Positions 1 through 8,513 of a stretch of 26,008 nucleotides of DNA are shown here, in pieces. A program made the translations under genes and the position numbers. This stretch comes from CAZSTA01 sp964609495 [NCBI: uncultured bacterium]. Its GTDB lineage: Bacteria > CAZSTA01. The notes beneath the pieces were generated by a model, which had not been told where the DNA came from, made no database searches, and saw only the letters and a program-made list of their open reading frames with translations. Within the stretch, counting starts at the first letter, position 1. Each line of letters starts with the position of its first letter. The DNA lies in assembly GCA_964609495.1 (NCBI GenBank), contig CAZSTA010000029.1:1-26008 (forward strand). Reading direction: 5' to 3'.

Positions 1-2
1 AT

Positions 3-173
3 ACGGGAGAGGAGATAGAAGTTAGCATAAATTATAGGGGGGCAGGAGAGTTCAGCCCTACTTATATAATGATCGGCTGGAATCCTAAATATGGTATCCC
101 TCCGGGGGGGCGCTATTTCAACATTAAGCTACCAGCAGGAGCATCTTATGAATTAGTAAAATATAAAGATTAA
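3..173 (+). CDS. PKD-type lipoprotein paralogue, 3' end only
   Basis: This is the last 56 codons of a gene that begins before the window; the reading frame starts at base 3 and ends with TAA at 171-173. The visible peptide contains TYIMIGWNPKYGIPPGG and ends SYELVKYKD. It aligns with the C-termini of the two complete lipoproteins downstream (TYVMIGWNPKYGLPPGG and TYIMFGWSPKYGTPPGG), so it is a third member of the same tandem family. By analogy the missing part should hold a lipoprotein signal, an unknown N-terminal domain and a PKD domain, but none of that can be seen here. The gap to the next gene is about 120 bp. Function is unknown; export and surface attachment are inferred from the paralogues. 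Confidence 0.85.
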   Translation, partial: TGEEIEVSINYRGAGEFSPTYIMIGWNPKYGIPPGGRYFNIKLPAGASYELVKYKD

Positions 174-292
174 TATAGAGTAGGATTTCCAAGTAGGAGG
201 TGATGCTCCCATTTAAATCTTAGGATGTTTGAGTAGCCGTTTCTTTGAAATCTCAGAAAAAATTACTATAGAATTTAAGGAGGGTTTTACCG

Positions 293-1948
293 GTGCTAAA
301 GAGAAGTTTGTTAATTTTGATCGTGATATCTATGATCTCTGCAGCTCTCTCCGGTTGCGAGCGGGGTGGAGGTGGTGGAAGTGAAACAGATACCCCTCCT
401 CCATTTGAGGTCTCTACCCAACTTACCAATTCCTGCGGGAAAGCGGTTTTTCTCACCAGTGAGGAGGAGATGGTAGTTCTTCAATTAGTTAATGAAGATA
501 ATGAACCTATCAAGGGACTCCAGGTAACTGCCTTCACAGATGAGGTTGGATATGAAGGTATGCTCTTGGTAGTCACAGACCCAGCCAATAACTATTTAAT
601 CTATATGTTCTCTCCTGGGGATAATGAGAGTGGAGAAGCGGAGTTCGTAGATTGTCCCGAGGAGGAAGCCGAGGATCAAGCCTTGACAAAACATTATATC
701 CTCCGTAGAATGATAACTCTGGATTCAGCTTTAGAGAGGGGAACATATATAAATCCAGTGTTTCAGGAGAGGGTGGAGAATTTTGAAAAATACCTCTTTG
801 ATCCTCGTTATGGATATTATGAGATTAACTTTACCTCATCCTTAACCGAGATCGATGCTAAGCTAAAGGATGCTTGGATGGAGAGCGGATTAGATGATGA
901 GATCTGCTTGATATCCGGAGAGGACAGCTATTTAGGAGCTATAGCTTTTTATTATGGTAATTCAGGACAGGAGGTAAGTCCAGATCCAGAGACTATCGAT
1001 TATAGGCTGAATATCTTTAAGGTTGTCGAGGTTACGCAGGGACAGGAGTACCTACGTGGTGGATACGAAGCCGATCAGATCTTTGACGTGTACTTCCCAA
1101 GATGGGGGCTGTGGACCTCAATGCCCTTCCCCGTGATCAAGCCTCATCAAGGACCAATCAACAGTCCTCCTCAACTCACAGTAAGCGCAGAACCAGCAGA
1201 GGGGAAAGCACCTCTAACTGTTAAATTCACAGCAGAGGCAGAGGATACAGATGGAACGGTTGTATCTTATGAGTGGGATTTCGGTGATGGAGAGACCAGC
1301 ACCGAACAGAATCCAACCCACATCTATAAGAAAGGCAAGAAAGAAGGAGAGATCTATACCGCTACCTGTAGGGTGGTTGATGACGATGGTGCTATGGCTA
1401 TCGCTTCAGTGGATGTAAACGTCATATACACTACTACAGGAGATGAGGGGAGATACTTGGTTTATAAGATATCCCCCGGTCCTACGAGTGGAAAGGTAGA
1501 ATTTGACGTTACAGGACTATCAGCCGCTGGTACTGCTAAAGATATCGTTCTTGTTCTGGGAAAGGGGCTGACCAAGAGTAGCTATGAAAATTGGAGAATA
1601 GATATCAGAAAATATGCAGATGGACGAGACCTTATGAAGACCACCATAGTCCAGCAACCCAGAGCTATAGAGGCTTATTGGCTGAACAGAAGCCTGATAT
1701 TCTGGAATCCAGGCCATACCTATCACTTCACTGCAACCTGGGGAGACGGCGTCTTCCGAGCTACCCGCGAGGATAAAACAACCGGGGGAACCATAACCTT
1801 CGTTGCGAATTACGCCAGTGTAGGGGTATTTGATCCCACCTACGTAATGATCGGTTGGAATCCGAAGTATGGGCTTCCCCCTGGAGGCTACTACTCCAAT
1901 GTGAAACTGCCTCAGGAAGTAGAATATACGTTGGTTATGAAGGACTAG
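293..1948 (+). CDS. Surface lipoprotein with one PKD domain, family member 2
   Basis: Starts at GTG 293 behind a strong Shine-Dalgarno (AAGGAGG at about 278-284). The N-terminus is a lipoprotein signal peptide: MLKR, a hydrophobic stretch, then lipobox LSGC with Cys22. A Gly-rich linker (residues 25-29) and a Thr/Pro-rich piece follow. Residues about 40-290 form a domain I do not recognise, with conserved NSCGKAVF and YLFDPRYGYYE motifs shared with the next gene. Residues about 293-378 are a PKD domain, with the signature YEWDFGDG at 327-334 and D(D)DG near 364. Residues about 385-551 are a second unrecognised domain, rich in beta-strand-like segments with HTYHFTATWGDGVF, possibly lectin-like. 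No catalytic motif is visible. PKD domains usually serve as spacers or adhesion modules in extracellular proteins. The product is probably anchored outside the cytoplasmic membrane, with unknown ligand. Confidence 0.9.
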   Translation: MLKRSLLILIVISMISAALSGCERGGGGGSETDTPPPFEVSTQLTNSCGKAVFLTSEEEMVVLQLVNEDNEPIKGLQVTAFTDEVGYEGMLLVVTDPANNYLIYMFSPGDNESGEAEFVDCPEEEAEDQALTKHYILRRMITLDSALERGTYINPVFQERVENFEKYLFDPRYGYYEINFTSSLTEIDAKLKDAWMESGLDDEICLISGEDSYLGAIAFYYGNSGQEVSPDPETIDYRLNIFKVVEVTQGQEYLRGGYEADQIFDVYFPRWGLWTSMPFPVIKPHQGPINSPPQLTVSAEPAEGKAPLTVKFTAEAEDTDGTVVSYEWDFGDGETSTEQNPTHIYKKGKKEGEIYTATCRVVDDDGAMAIASVDVNVIYTTTGDEGRYLVYKISPGPTSGKVEFDVTGLSAAGTAKDIVLVLGKGLTKSSYENWRIDIRKYADGRDLMKTTIVQQPRAIEAYWLNRSLIFWNPGHTYHFTATWGDGVFRATREDKTTGGTITFVANYASVGVFDPTYVMIGWNPKYGLPPGGYYSNVKLPQEVEYTLVMKD

Positions 1949-1981
1949 AGGAGTTGTAGTTCAAAATAAAGGGGGATAATT

Positions 1982-3646
1982 ATGTTTTCGAGAAGGAATA
2001 TAGCGATTTTGATGTTATCCATCGCTCTTATTGGACTGACGGTAGGATGTAGTAGGGAGAAAGGGGGAGGGGTTGTTTCTCCTCCCTTTACAGCGATATC
2101 CGATATCACCAATAGCTGTGGTAAAGCTGTCTTCTCTGTCGGCAAGGGTGAGATATTAATATTGAAGTTAGTAGATGAGGGAAGTAATCCGATTCAGGGG
2201 CTCGATGTTCTCTGCCTCTCTGATGAAACTGGGGCTGAGAATGTCCTCTTAATTGTCACTGATCCCGATGATAGATACTTAACTTATATGTTCTCTCCTC
2301 AAGCGGCGGAGTTAGAGAGCTATGCGGGAGAGGTATTCTCAGGGTGTGAAAGTAGTTCAGCTCTAGAGAGTGAGAACTTTGAAAAGAGATACCTGCTGAA
2401 GAAAATGATGAGCTTCTCCTCGGTTATAGATGAGGATGAGAAAGAAGGATCTGCGTATTACGATAAAGTGGATAAGGTCAATAAATATCTCTTCGATCCT
2501 GAATATGGTTACTATGAAGCTCTTTTCTCTTCAGACCTGGAGAATCTAGACTCCAAATTGAAGGAATATTGGGACGAGTTCGAATTTGGAAATAGGACTG
2601 GATTAACCAGAGATGGATACTTAGCTCATATAGCCGTATATGATGATGGGTCTCCAGCGACGATAAAGCTCAATATATTCTCCAAGGATCAAACAAATCA
2701 AAAGGGAGATTATCTTAAGAATGGCTATGCTGTGAGTCAATTCTTCGAGGTATATCAACCTAAGATCAAGATGTGGGAGGGGATAGAGCCCTTCCCCCTC
2801 ATCAAACCTCTGAGTGGTCCTACTAATACACCTCCTACAGTGAAGATCTCCGCTCTGCCCACGGAGGGATTACTCCCTCTTGAGGTTAGCTTTAAGGCTG
2901 AGGCAGACGATCGGGATGGAACGGTCGTATCTTATGAGTGGAACTTCGCTGATGGAGAGACCAGCAACGAGCAGAATCCAACTCATATTTATCGAATCGG
3001 GGGAACGCATAAGGTAGTGTGCAAGGTTACCGATAACGATGGCGCGGAGGGCTCCGATTCAATCGAGATATCGGCATCTACTCCGCCCACGGGAGATTCG
3101 GGAAGTTATCTAGTATATAAGCTATCCTCCGCTATAAACGGAGGAACTATAGAGTTCGATGTCAAGGGATTAACCAATATGGGCTCTACTAATTCCCGAG
3201 TCTCTGGCAAGGATGTCCTATTCTGTATGACTAAGGGAATGACACTCGCAAATTATGAAGGATATCGTTGTGACATCAGGAAGTATGGCTCTAACTATAC
3301 TGGGCAAAATGCTAACACTTTGCAGACGGTCATAACCACTGGACTCTCGAAGTGGGTGGAGGAAACTTGGCTCGATAGCAAAATGATAAACTGGGATAGG
3401 GACCATACTTATCATCTCACCATTATCTTTGGTGATTTCCAGTTCAAAGCCTTTCGCTTGGATAAAGATACTGGGGAGCTCATAGAGTTCAGCGCCTCCT
3501 ATGAGGAGGCGGCTCCAAATGGATTATCGTTTACTTATATAATGTTCGGCTGGAGCCCGAAATATGGCACTCCTCCCGGCGGGACATTCTTCGATGTCAG
3601 ACTGCCCTATGGGGTTGATTACGAGCTAGTCAAGAGTGCGCCCTAA
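1982..3646 (+). CDS. Surface lipoprotein with one PKD domain, family member 3
   Basis: ATG 1982 lies behind GGGGGAT with normal spacing, only 33 bp after the previous stop, so the two are probably co-transcribed. The signal peptide ends in TVGC with Cys23, a slightly loose lipobox, followed by a charged and Gly-rich linker. The domain order matches the upstream paralogue: unknown N-terminal domain (about 40-280, with NSCGKAVF and YLFDPEYGYYE), PKD domain (about 282-366, YEWNFADG at 318-325, DNDG at 351-354), and the C-terminal domain (about 375-554, ending in GWSPKYGTPPGG and DYELV). The usual PKD core WDFGDG reads WNFADG here, so the loop has changed. No enzyme motif is seen. Likely role: a cell-surface structural, adhesive or substrate-binding protein; this is inference. 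The PKD core is much more alike between the paralogues than the flanking domains. Confidence 0.9.
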   Translation: MFSRRNIAILMLSIALIGLTVGCSREKGGGVVSPPFTAISDITNSCGKAVFSVGKGEILILKLVDEGSNPIQGLDVLCLSDETGAENVLLIVTDPDDRYLTYMFSPQAAELESYAGEVFSGCESSSALESENFEKRYLLKKMMSFSSVIDEDEKEGSAYYDKVDKVNKYLFDPEYGYYEALFSSDLENLDSKLKEYWDEFEFGNRTGLTRDGYLAHIAVYDDGSPATIKLNIFSKDQTNQKGDYLKNGYAVSQFFEVYQPKIKMWEGIEPFPLIKPLSGPTNTPPTVKISALPTEGLLPLEVSFKAEADDRDGTVVSYEWNFADGETSNEQNPTHIYRIGGTHKVVCKVTDNDGAEGSDSIEISASTPPTGDSGSYLVYKLSSAINGGTIEFDVKGLTNMGSTNSRVSGKDVLFCMTKGMTLANYEGYRCDIRKYGSNYTGQNANTLQTVITTGLSKWVEETWLDSKMINWDRDHTYHLTIIFGDFQFKAFRLDKDTGELIEFSASYEEAAPNGLSFTYIMFGWSPKYGTPPGGTFFDVRLPYGVDYELVKSAP

Positions 3647-3675
3647 CTCTATAGTCCAGGCTATAAGTGATCAAT

Positions 3676-3729
3676 TTGAGCGGGGAAGACAAATAATTTT
3701 ATAGCTGGTTTTCAACCTTCCTCGCTCAA
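3676..3729 (+). terminator. Long stem-loop after the PKD lipoprotein genes
   Basis: TTGAGCGGGGAAG at 3676-3688 pairs with CTTCCTCGCTCAA at 3717-3729. All 13 positions pair (one as G-U), around a 28 nt A/T-rich loop, and three T residues follow. It lies in the 97 bp gap between two lipoprotein genes and ends 14 bp before the next start codon. It could be a weak Rho-independent terminator or an mRNA-stabilising or processing hairpin. The short T run and large loop make a pure terminator role uncertain. Confidence 0.45.
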
Positions 3730-3743
3730 TTTATGAAGAACTT

Positions 3744-5015
3744 ATGTTTTTTAGCAAGATAGAGCATTTCTGCTTAATTATACCAAAGATACTTATCTTC
3801 TCGGTTTTGGCTATCTTTCTAGGGAGTTGCTCATCGAGCTCGCTCGAGGCAGATAGCTTTATATTTTATAAGAATGATTTCTCCGAGGGGCTTCCGGAGG
3901 GAGAATGGGCTGTTATCAACTCTCCCCAATTGGAACCGGTTACTGAAGTTATAAATATAAAGGAGGATTTTGACTCCCTAAATACTGCCCTTTGGGAGCA
4001 GATAAGCAGAGGGACAAAAATCACAATAGCTAACGGAATATTAGAGTTAGGCGGAGATACCTCAAACAGGGATGATATGATCGGTATCTCCACTCCGTAT
4101 TTCCCTAAGCAGAGTTATCTTGCTAAAATAGATTTTCGGATTCCCCGGGGAAAGAGCCATCTGACTTTCAGATTGACCTCGGGTGAGGGGAGCTATTTTT
4201 CAGTTCTTTATGATTCCGATAAATACAGTCTCGATTGGTCCGAGGGAAGAGAGGGAGAATGGGGACGAGAGGAGATAGATTCTTGGGGGGATGAGAAGAG
4301 CAATTTTCATACCATGACCATAATCTATAATTCTACAAACGGCGAGGTCTCTGGATATATCGATCGTTACTTCTTAGGTAGCGCCTTCGTTGCCCTCTCT
4401 TCCGATCTAAAGTTCGAGATAACAGCCTCCAGATCTCCTTCGGATGATACCCTGGTCCTCCTTGATAATTTCTACTTGACCACTCAGCTTGGCCTGAAGA
4501 TCCGAAGCGAAGACGGAATGGTATCGGTCTCAGGGATAACAGTAGGCCCGGGAAGGGATGTAACGGGATTAATAACTACCCGGACTTTCTCCCAACAACC
4601 CTGTACAATAGGGATCAGCTTCAAACTACCTTTCACTGATTGGGATAGGAAGGAGACTGTTCAACTGGCTTTAGAGGATAGCAGAGGATATTTCTTCGCT
4701 GTTCAGTACAGCCCCAGTGGATATGGATACCGAATAAGCTGGCTGGATAGTGAGGGATGGGGAAGCTTCCACCCCTGGATACCTGCGGAAGGAACTGAGG
4801 GGAGGAGATTTCAACCCTTGGCTATAACTTATGATCCATCTACTCAGACAGCTAGAGGTTTTACCTCTGGTCATAATTTGGGAAGCCATAAGATAGATCT
4901 TAAGGGTTTTAAGGTCAAGTTTTACTATTATATTGAACCCCGAAGGGGAGGAAGTTATGTCAATTGTCAGTTCGACGATTTTATGATGATCTTGGAAGAA
5001 GAGAATGCTCGATGA
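3744..5015 (+). CDS. Lipoprotein with two lectin-like beta-sandwich modules
   Basis: The 423 aa product has a long signal peptide with a hydrophobic core at about 11-26 and lipobox LGSC, placing the lipidated Cys at 29. A Ser-rich linker follows. The rest looks like an internal duplication. Module A (about 75-247) has SYLAKIDFRIP, YFSVLYDSD, NFHTMTIIYNSTNGEVSGY and a closing DNFYL. Module B (about 250-417) has CTIGISFKLP, YFFAVQYSPSGY, FQPLAITYDPSTQTARGF and a closing DDFMM. This pattern resembles concanavalin/LamG-like carbohydrate-binding sandwiches, but the match is by eye only. No catalytic residues are recognised. The Shine-Dalgarno is weak (GAAGAA). The 3' end overlaps the next gene by 11 bp, linking the lipoprotein to the glycan operon. 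Carbohydrate binding at the cell surface is inferred. Confidence 0.75.
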   Translation: MFFSKIEHFCLIIPKILIFSVLAIFLGSCSSSSLEADSFIFYKNDFSEGLPEGEWAVINSPQLEPVTEVINIKEDFDSLNTALWEQISRGTKITIANGILELGGDTSNRDDMIGISTPYFPKQSYLAKIDFRIPRGKSHLTFRLTSGEGSYFSVLYDSDKYSLDWSEGREGEWGREEIDSWGDEKSNFHTMTIIYNSTNGEVSGYIDRYFLGSAFVALSSDLKFEITASRSPSDDTLVLLDNFYLTTQLGLKIRSEDGMVSVSGITVGPGRDVTGLITTRTFSQQPCTIGISFKLPFTDWDRKETVQLALEDSRGYFFAVQYSPSGYGYRISWLDSEGWGSFHPWIPAEGTEGRRFQPLAITYDPSTQTARGFTSGHNLGSHKIDLKGFKVKFYYYIEPRRGGSYVNCQFDDFMMILEEENAR

Positions 5016-5727
5016 GGTGATATCTATAGAATCTAGGGTCAGAAGTATATCAGTCTGCCTTCCCGCCTATAATGAAGAAGGAAATATAGAAAATGCTATA
5101 TCAAAAGCCAGGGAAGTGTTAAAAGATATATGTGATAGATATGAGATCATCGTGGTAGATGATGGTAGTATTGATAATACCGGAAAGATTATAGAGGAAT
5201 TAGCCAAAACTAATACCTCACTCAGGGTTTTCCATCACGAAAGTAATCAGGGATATGGAAGCGCGCTAAAGACTGGATTTTACAAAGCTAAATGTGAGCT
5301 GGTCTTCTTCACCGATTCCGATAATCAATTTGATATAGCTGAGATAAGTAACTTAACACCCTTGATCGAGTCTGCTGATATAGTAGCTGGATACAGAATA
5401 AAGCGGAATGATCCCTTCCTCAGATTATGGAATGCTAAACTCTTTAACCTTCTGATCAGGCTCCTCTTCGGGTTAAAGGTTAGAGATCTTAATTGTGCTT
5501 TCAAACTTTTCAAAAGGTGTATCCTCGATGAGATCAACTTAGAATCTACCGGAGCGTTAATTAATACCGAATTTCTTATAAAGGCTAAAAAGAGGGGCTA
5601 CAAGATTGTGGAGGTGGGAGTTAATCATTATCCTCGAGAAGTGGGAGAACAAACTGGAGCCAATCTCAAAGTAATCATTCGAGCTTTCGTTGAACTTTTT
5701 AAGATGTGGAATATTTTAAGAAGATAG
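5005..5727 (+). CDS. GT2 glycosyltransferase, polyprenyl-phosphate mannose synthase-like
   Basis: The 240 aa protein has a GT-A fold of the DPM1-like GT2 type. N-terminal CLPAYNEEGN (18-27) and VDDGS (51-55) form the nucleotide-sugar site, and TDSDNQFD (103-110) holds the metal-binding DxD. NxGYGSALKTGF and a YPREVGEQTGAN segment near 209-219 are typical of this subfamily. There is no C-terminal membrane segment, so it is probably cytosolic or peripheral, transferring a hexose from a nucleotide sugar to a polyprenyl phosphate. ATG 5005 overlaps the preceding gene by 11 bp; GTG 5017 is a possible later start. Its neighbour is a GT-C membrane transferase that uses lipid-linked sugar donors, so the pair probably works in sequence. 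Sugar and acceptor cannot be read from the sequence. Confidence 0.88.
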   Translation: MLDEVISIESRVRSISVCLPAYNEEGNIENAISKAREVLKDICDRYEIIVVDDGSIDNTGKIIEELAKTNTSLRVFHHESNQGYGSALKTGFYKAKCELVFFTDSDNQFDIAEISNLTPLIESADIVAGYRIKRNDPFLRLWNAKLFNLLIRLLFGLKVRDLNCAFKLFKRCILDEINLESTGALINTEFLIKAKKRGYKIVEVGVNHYPREVGEQTGANLKVIIRAFVELFKMWNILRR

Positions 5728-5763
5728 GTTATTTATTTTTAATTTCTACTTGAGGTGATTTAT

Positions 5764-7533
5764 ATGGGATATAACAATTCTTCTCGAAGACGCACTTCTG
5801 TTTTTATAATTATCCTCATATTTGCGGTGCTTATCTCTATGCGAGCTGTTCATCTAGTCGCCGATTCGCCGAAGAATCTAAGTAAGAGTGGAGGCATCTT
5901 TGGTGATGAAGGGTGGGAAGCTCATAACGCCCGAAATAAGGTTCTCTTTGGGAACTGGAAGTATGATGATTATATGCTTATGTATGTCAGTCCAATAATA
6001 AATTATGCCCTCTACCTATCCTTTCGTGTTATGGGAGTCGGGCTGAGACAGACTCGATATGTCGCTCTATTCTTTAGTCTTCTCACCTTACTCTTCTTCT
6101 ATCTAGCTATTAAAGATGAGTTCGGAAGAGGAAGAGCCGCATTCTGCACTCTCATATTGGGTGTTAATTACATATTCATTATGTATAATCGGCTTTCTAT
6201 AATGGAGACGGAGGCGGTCTTTTTTATAGTCCTATCTATGTTCCTTTTCCAGAAGGGTTTAAGAGATAGATTTTTTCTCTTCCTCTGTGGAGTAAGTGGC
6301 TTTGTAGCTTTCATCTCCAAATCGATCGCTATTTTCGCTTTGATAACCCCGATCTTAGTTCTGCTTTGGTATCTCATAAGGGAGTTCGTCGAGCGCAAAG
6401 AGGAGGAAGGAGAAAGAGTTTTCCCCCTCAATCCCTTGGTCATTCTGAGAGCCATCTTTCATCCCTCTATGCTTTCCCTACTTGCTGGTATGCTGGTCAC
6501 CTTTTTGATCTGGTATTATCCCTTCTTCTCAAAGCACGTTGCGGAGATCGCCCCTTACACTGCTTATACTAAAGGTCTGCTTTTCCCCTACTCCTTCCGA
6601 AAGTTAGTCAGCAATATCGCTTCTCACCCACTCATAGAATATTTTTATAAGTCTCCGATAACTCTGTTTGCCACTTTTATCGCCTGTTTCTCGATAATAT
6701 ACCTTCTTCTGAAGGACTGGCGAAATACGAATCCTCTGATATTCTTTGCCTTCTGGTGGCTTATAATAGGGGGATTATCATACTCCGCCTTCAGCTATAG
6801 ACCCCTGAGATATTATATCTTGTTAACGCCACCCTTATGCTTCCTAGGGGCTTCAGCTTTGTTGGGGATAAGGGATTTTAAAGCGAAAGAAAAGCTCAAG
6901 ATGACACCCCTATTCTTCATAATCTTCTTTATCTTGCTCTTCATCATTCTGATTCCTCCAGCTCGCATTCTACTTCTTCGCCTCTCATCTCCCGTAATAT
7001 CAACAGAAGCGGAGGAGTTCAGCTTAGCTCTAAAGGCCTCTCTTCTCTCCTTAGCCTTCACGCTTTTCGTAGTCTTAGTGATACTAGCTTTAAGAGGCAA
7101 AGTCTTTGCGCTCTCAACAAGACGACCTAGATTCTTCTATTACCTATTCATCCTTTTAGTAACAGTAGCTTTGGTGATAAATGCATCTCAATACCTACTT
7201 TGGGCTGCCTTTCCCCAATATAAGATCTACACGATCTCTAAGGATCTAGGAGAGGAGTTAGATAACGCAGTGATAGCTGGATCTTGGTCGATGGTTATCT
7301 CCCTGGAGAACGAGCATCATGCTCTACCTATTTGGATGAACCATTCAAATTATAAGGATCCCTTCCATAAATATAAGATCACCCATCTCTTCTTAACTGA
7401 ATATAACGATGAGCCCGGATTATATAAGGAGTGGTTTCCAGAGGAGATGAGACACGTCGAGGTTATAAAGGAATATGATATTGGGATGACAAGGGTGAAA
7501 CTTTATAAGGTAAATATCGACTATAATTTATGA
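5764..7533 (+). CDS. GT-C membrane glycosyltransferase, PMT/ArnT-like
   Basis: A 589 aa polytopic membrane protein. I place the start at ATG 5764, four bases after GAGGTGAT (5752-5759), rather than at the in-frame GTG 5755 that lies inside that Shine-Dalgarno site. After the first membrane helix (about 12-33) comes an extracytoplasmic loop with GDEGWEAHNA; the Asp-Glu at 48-49 corresponds to the catalytic acidic pair of GT39/GT83 enzymes. About ten or more hydrophobic segments follow up to about residue 460, then a soluble C-terminal domain of roughly 120 residues. Such enzymes transfer a sugar from polyprenyl-phosphate sugar to a protein, lipid A or a polysaccharide on the outer face of the membrane. 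The preceding GT2 would supply the donor. The 3' end overlaps the next start by 4 bp (ATGA). Confidence 0.82.
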   Translation: MGYNNSSRRRTSVFIIILIFAVLISMRAVHLVADSPKNLSKSGGIFGDEGWEAHNARNKVLFGNWKYDDYMLMYVSPIINYALYLSFRVMGVGLRQTRYVALFFSLLTLLFFYLAIKDEFGRGRAAFCTLILGVNYIFIMYNRLSIMETEAVFFIVLSMFLFQKGLRDRFFLFLCGVSGFVAFISKSIAIFALITPILVLLWYLIREFVERKEEEGERVFPLNPLVILRAIFHPSMLSLLAGMLVTFLIWYYPFFSKHVAEIAPYTAYTKGLLFPYSFRKLVSNIASHPLIEYFYKSPITLFATFIACFSIIYLLLKDWRNTNPLIFFAFWWLIIGGLSYSAFSYRPLRYYILLTPPLCFLGASALLGIRDFKAKEKLKMTPLFFIIFFILLFIILIPPARILLLRLSSPVISTEAEEFSLALKASLLSLAFTLFVVLVILALRGKVFALSTRRPRFFYYLFILLVTVALVINASQYLLWAAFPQYKIYTISKDLGEELDNAVIAGSWSMVISLENEHHALPIWMNHSNYKDPFHKYKITHLFLTEYNDEPGLYKEWFPEEMRHVEVIKEYDIGMTRVKLYKVNIDYNL

Positions 7534-8489
7534 GGATAATCAATATGAGGGATATTCTAGTTACTGGAGGGGCAGGATTCATCGGGTCTAATCTTGTAGC
7601 CCATCTTCTAGGTAGAGGGGATCATGTCGTCTGCCTCGATAACTTTGATGACTACTATGATCCCAGGATAAAGCGCAATAATATCGCCCCTTACTTAAAA
7701 GATGAGAACTTCACCCTAGCGGAGGGTGATGTGAGGGACACCGCTCTTTTAAGGGAGATATTCGATAAGGGAATCGATAAGGTAGTTCACTTAGCCGCGA
7801 GGCCTGGGGTAAGAGGCTCTTCAGATTCTCTTCTTTATGAGGACATAAACTTGAAGGGAACTTTAAATCTCCTGGAAGTATGCAAAGATTATGATATCGA
7901 GAACTTCATATTTGGCTCTTCCTCCTCCGTATATGGCACTAACGAGAAAGTGCCATTCGGAGAGGAAGATCGTATCCACAAGACTATATCTCCTTACGCG
8001 GCCTCTAAGAGGGCGTGTGAGTTATTCTGCTATATGTTTCATCACCTATATAATATTCCGATCGCTTGTCTTCGCTTCTTTACCGTCTATGGCCCTCGCC
8101 AGCGACCGGATATGGCTATCCACAAATTCACTCGCTTGATAGACGAAGGGAAGGAGATAGCGATATTAGGAGATCCTGCCTCTAAGCGAGATTACACCTA
8201 TGTAACGGATATAATTGAGGGAGTAGTTAGCGCCCTAGATAAGAACTTCGCCTTTGAGATCTTTAATCTAGGAGATTCGAATACCGTCGAATTGCGCTAT
8301 CTAGTATCTATCATAGAGGGAAGTTTGGGAAAGAAAGCCGAGGTCAAATATTATCCTCCGCATCCGAGCGATGTTCCCATCACCTATGCGGATATAAGTA
8401 AATCGAAGAGGATACTGGGTTATGAACCAAAAGTGAGTATCGAGGAGGGAATAGATAGATTTATCTCTTGGTTTAAGTATAACAAATGA
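7530..8489 (+). CDS. NAD-dependent sugar epimerase, UDP-glucuronate/glucose 4-epimerase-like
   Basis: A 319 aa extended short-chain dehydrogenase. The Rossmann NAD site is GGAGFIG (13-19). The active site is a Ser within SSSS (130-133) plus YAASK (Tyr156, Lys160). DNFDDYYDPRIKR (37-49) and AARPGVRGS (89-97) resemble bacterial UDP-glucuronate 4-epimerases, while close relatives act on UDP-glucose. CLRFFTVYGPRQRPDMA is the usual substrate-loop motif. It would interconvert C4 epimers of a UDP-sugar in the cytosol, providing donors for the neighbouring transferases. ATG 7530 overlaps the upstream stop by 4 bp, implying translational coupling; ATG 7545 is an alternative giving a more typical N-terminus (MRDILVTGG). 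Length is normal for the family. Confidence 0.9.
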   Translation: MRIINMRDILVTGGAGFIGSNLVAHLLGRGDHVVCLDNFDDYYDPRIKRNNIAPYLKDENFTLAEGDVRDTALLREIFDKGIDKVVHLAARPGVRGSSDSLLYEDINLKGTLNLLEVCKDYDIENFIFGSSSSVYGTNEKVPFGEEDRIHKTISPYAASKRACELFCYMFHHLYNIPIACLRFFTVYGPRQRPDMAIHKFTRLIDEGKEIAILGDPASKRDYTYVTDIIEGVVSALDKNFAFEIFNLGDSNTVELRYLVSIIEGSLGKKAEVKYYPPHPSDVPITYADISKSKRILGYEPKVSIEEGIDRFISWFKYNK

Positions 8490-8513
8490 TAGACGATCGA
8501 GGGGATGATAGCG

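Noticed and set aside
245-272. TTGAAA-16-TATAGA promoter-like sequence before the first complete lipoprotein gene
   Set aside because: The predicted transcription start would fall on the Shine-Dalgarno of that gene, leaving no usable leader; the match to the -10 is only four of six.
5755-5763. GTG 5755 as start of the GT-C gene
   Set aside because: It lies within the GAGGTGAT ribosome binding site; ATG 5764 has proper spacing.
6168-6455. 95-codon minus-strand frame inside the GT-C gene
   Set aside because: Opposite a strongly supported membrane protein; Lys/Ser/Arg-rich composition is what the complement of hydrophobic codons gives.
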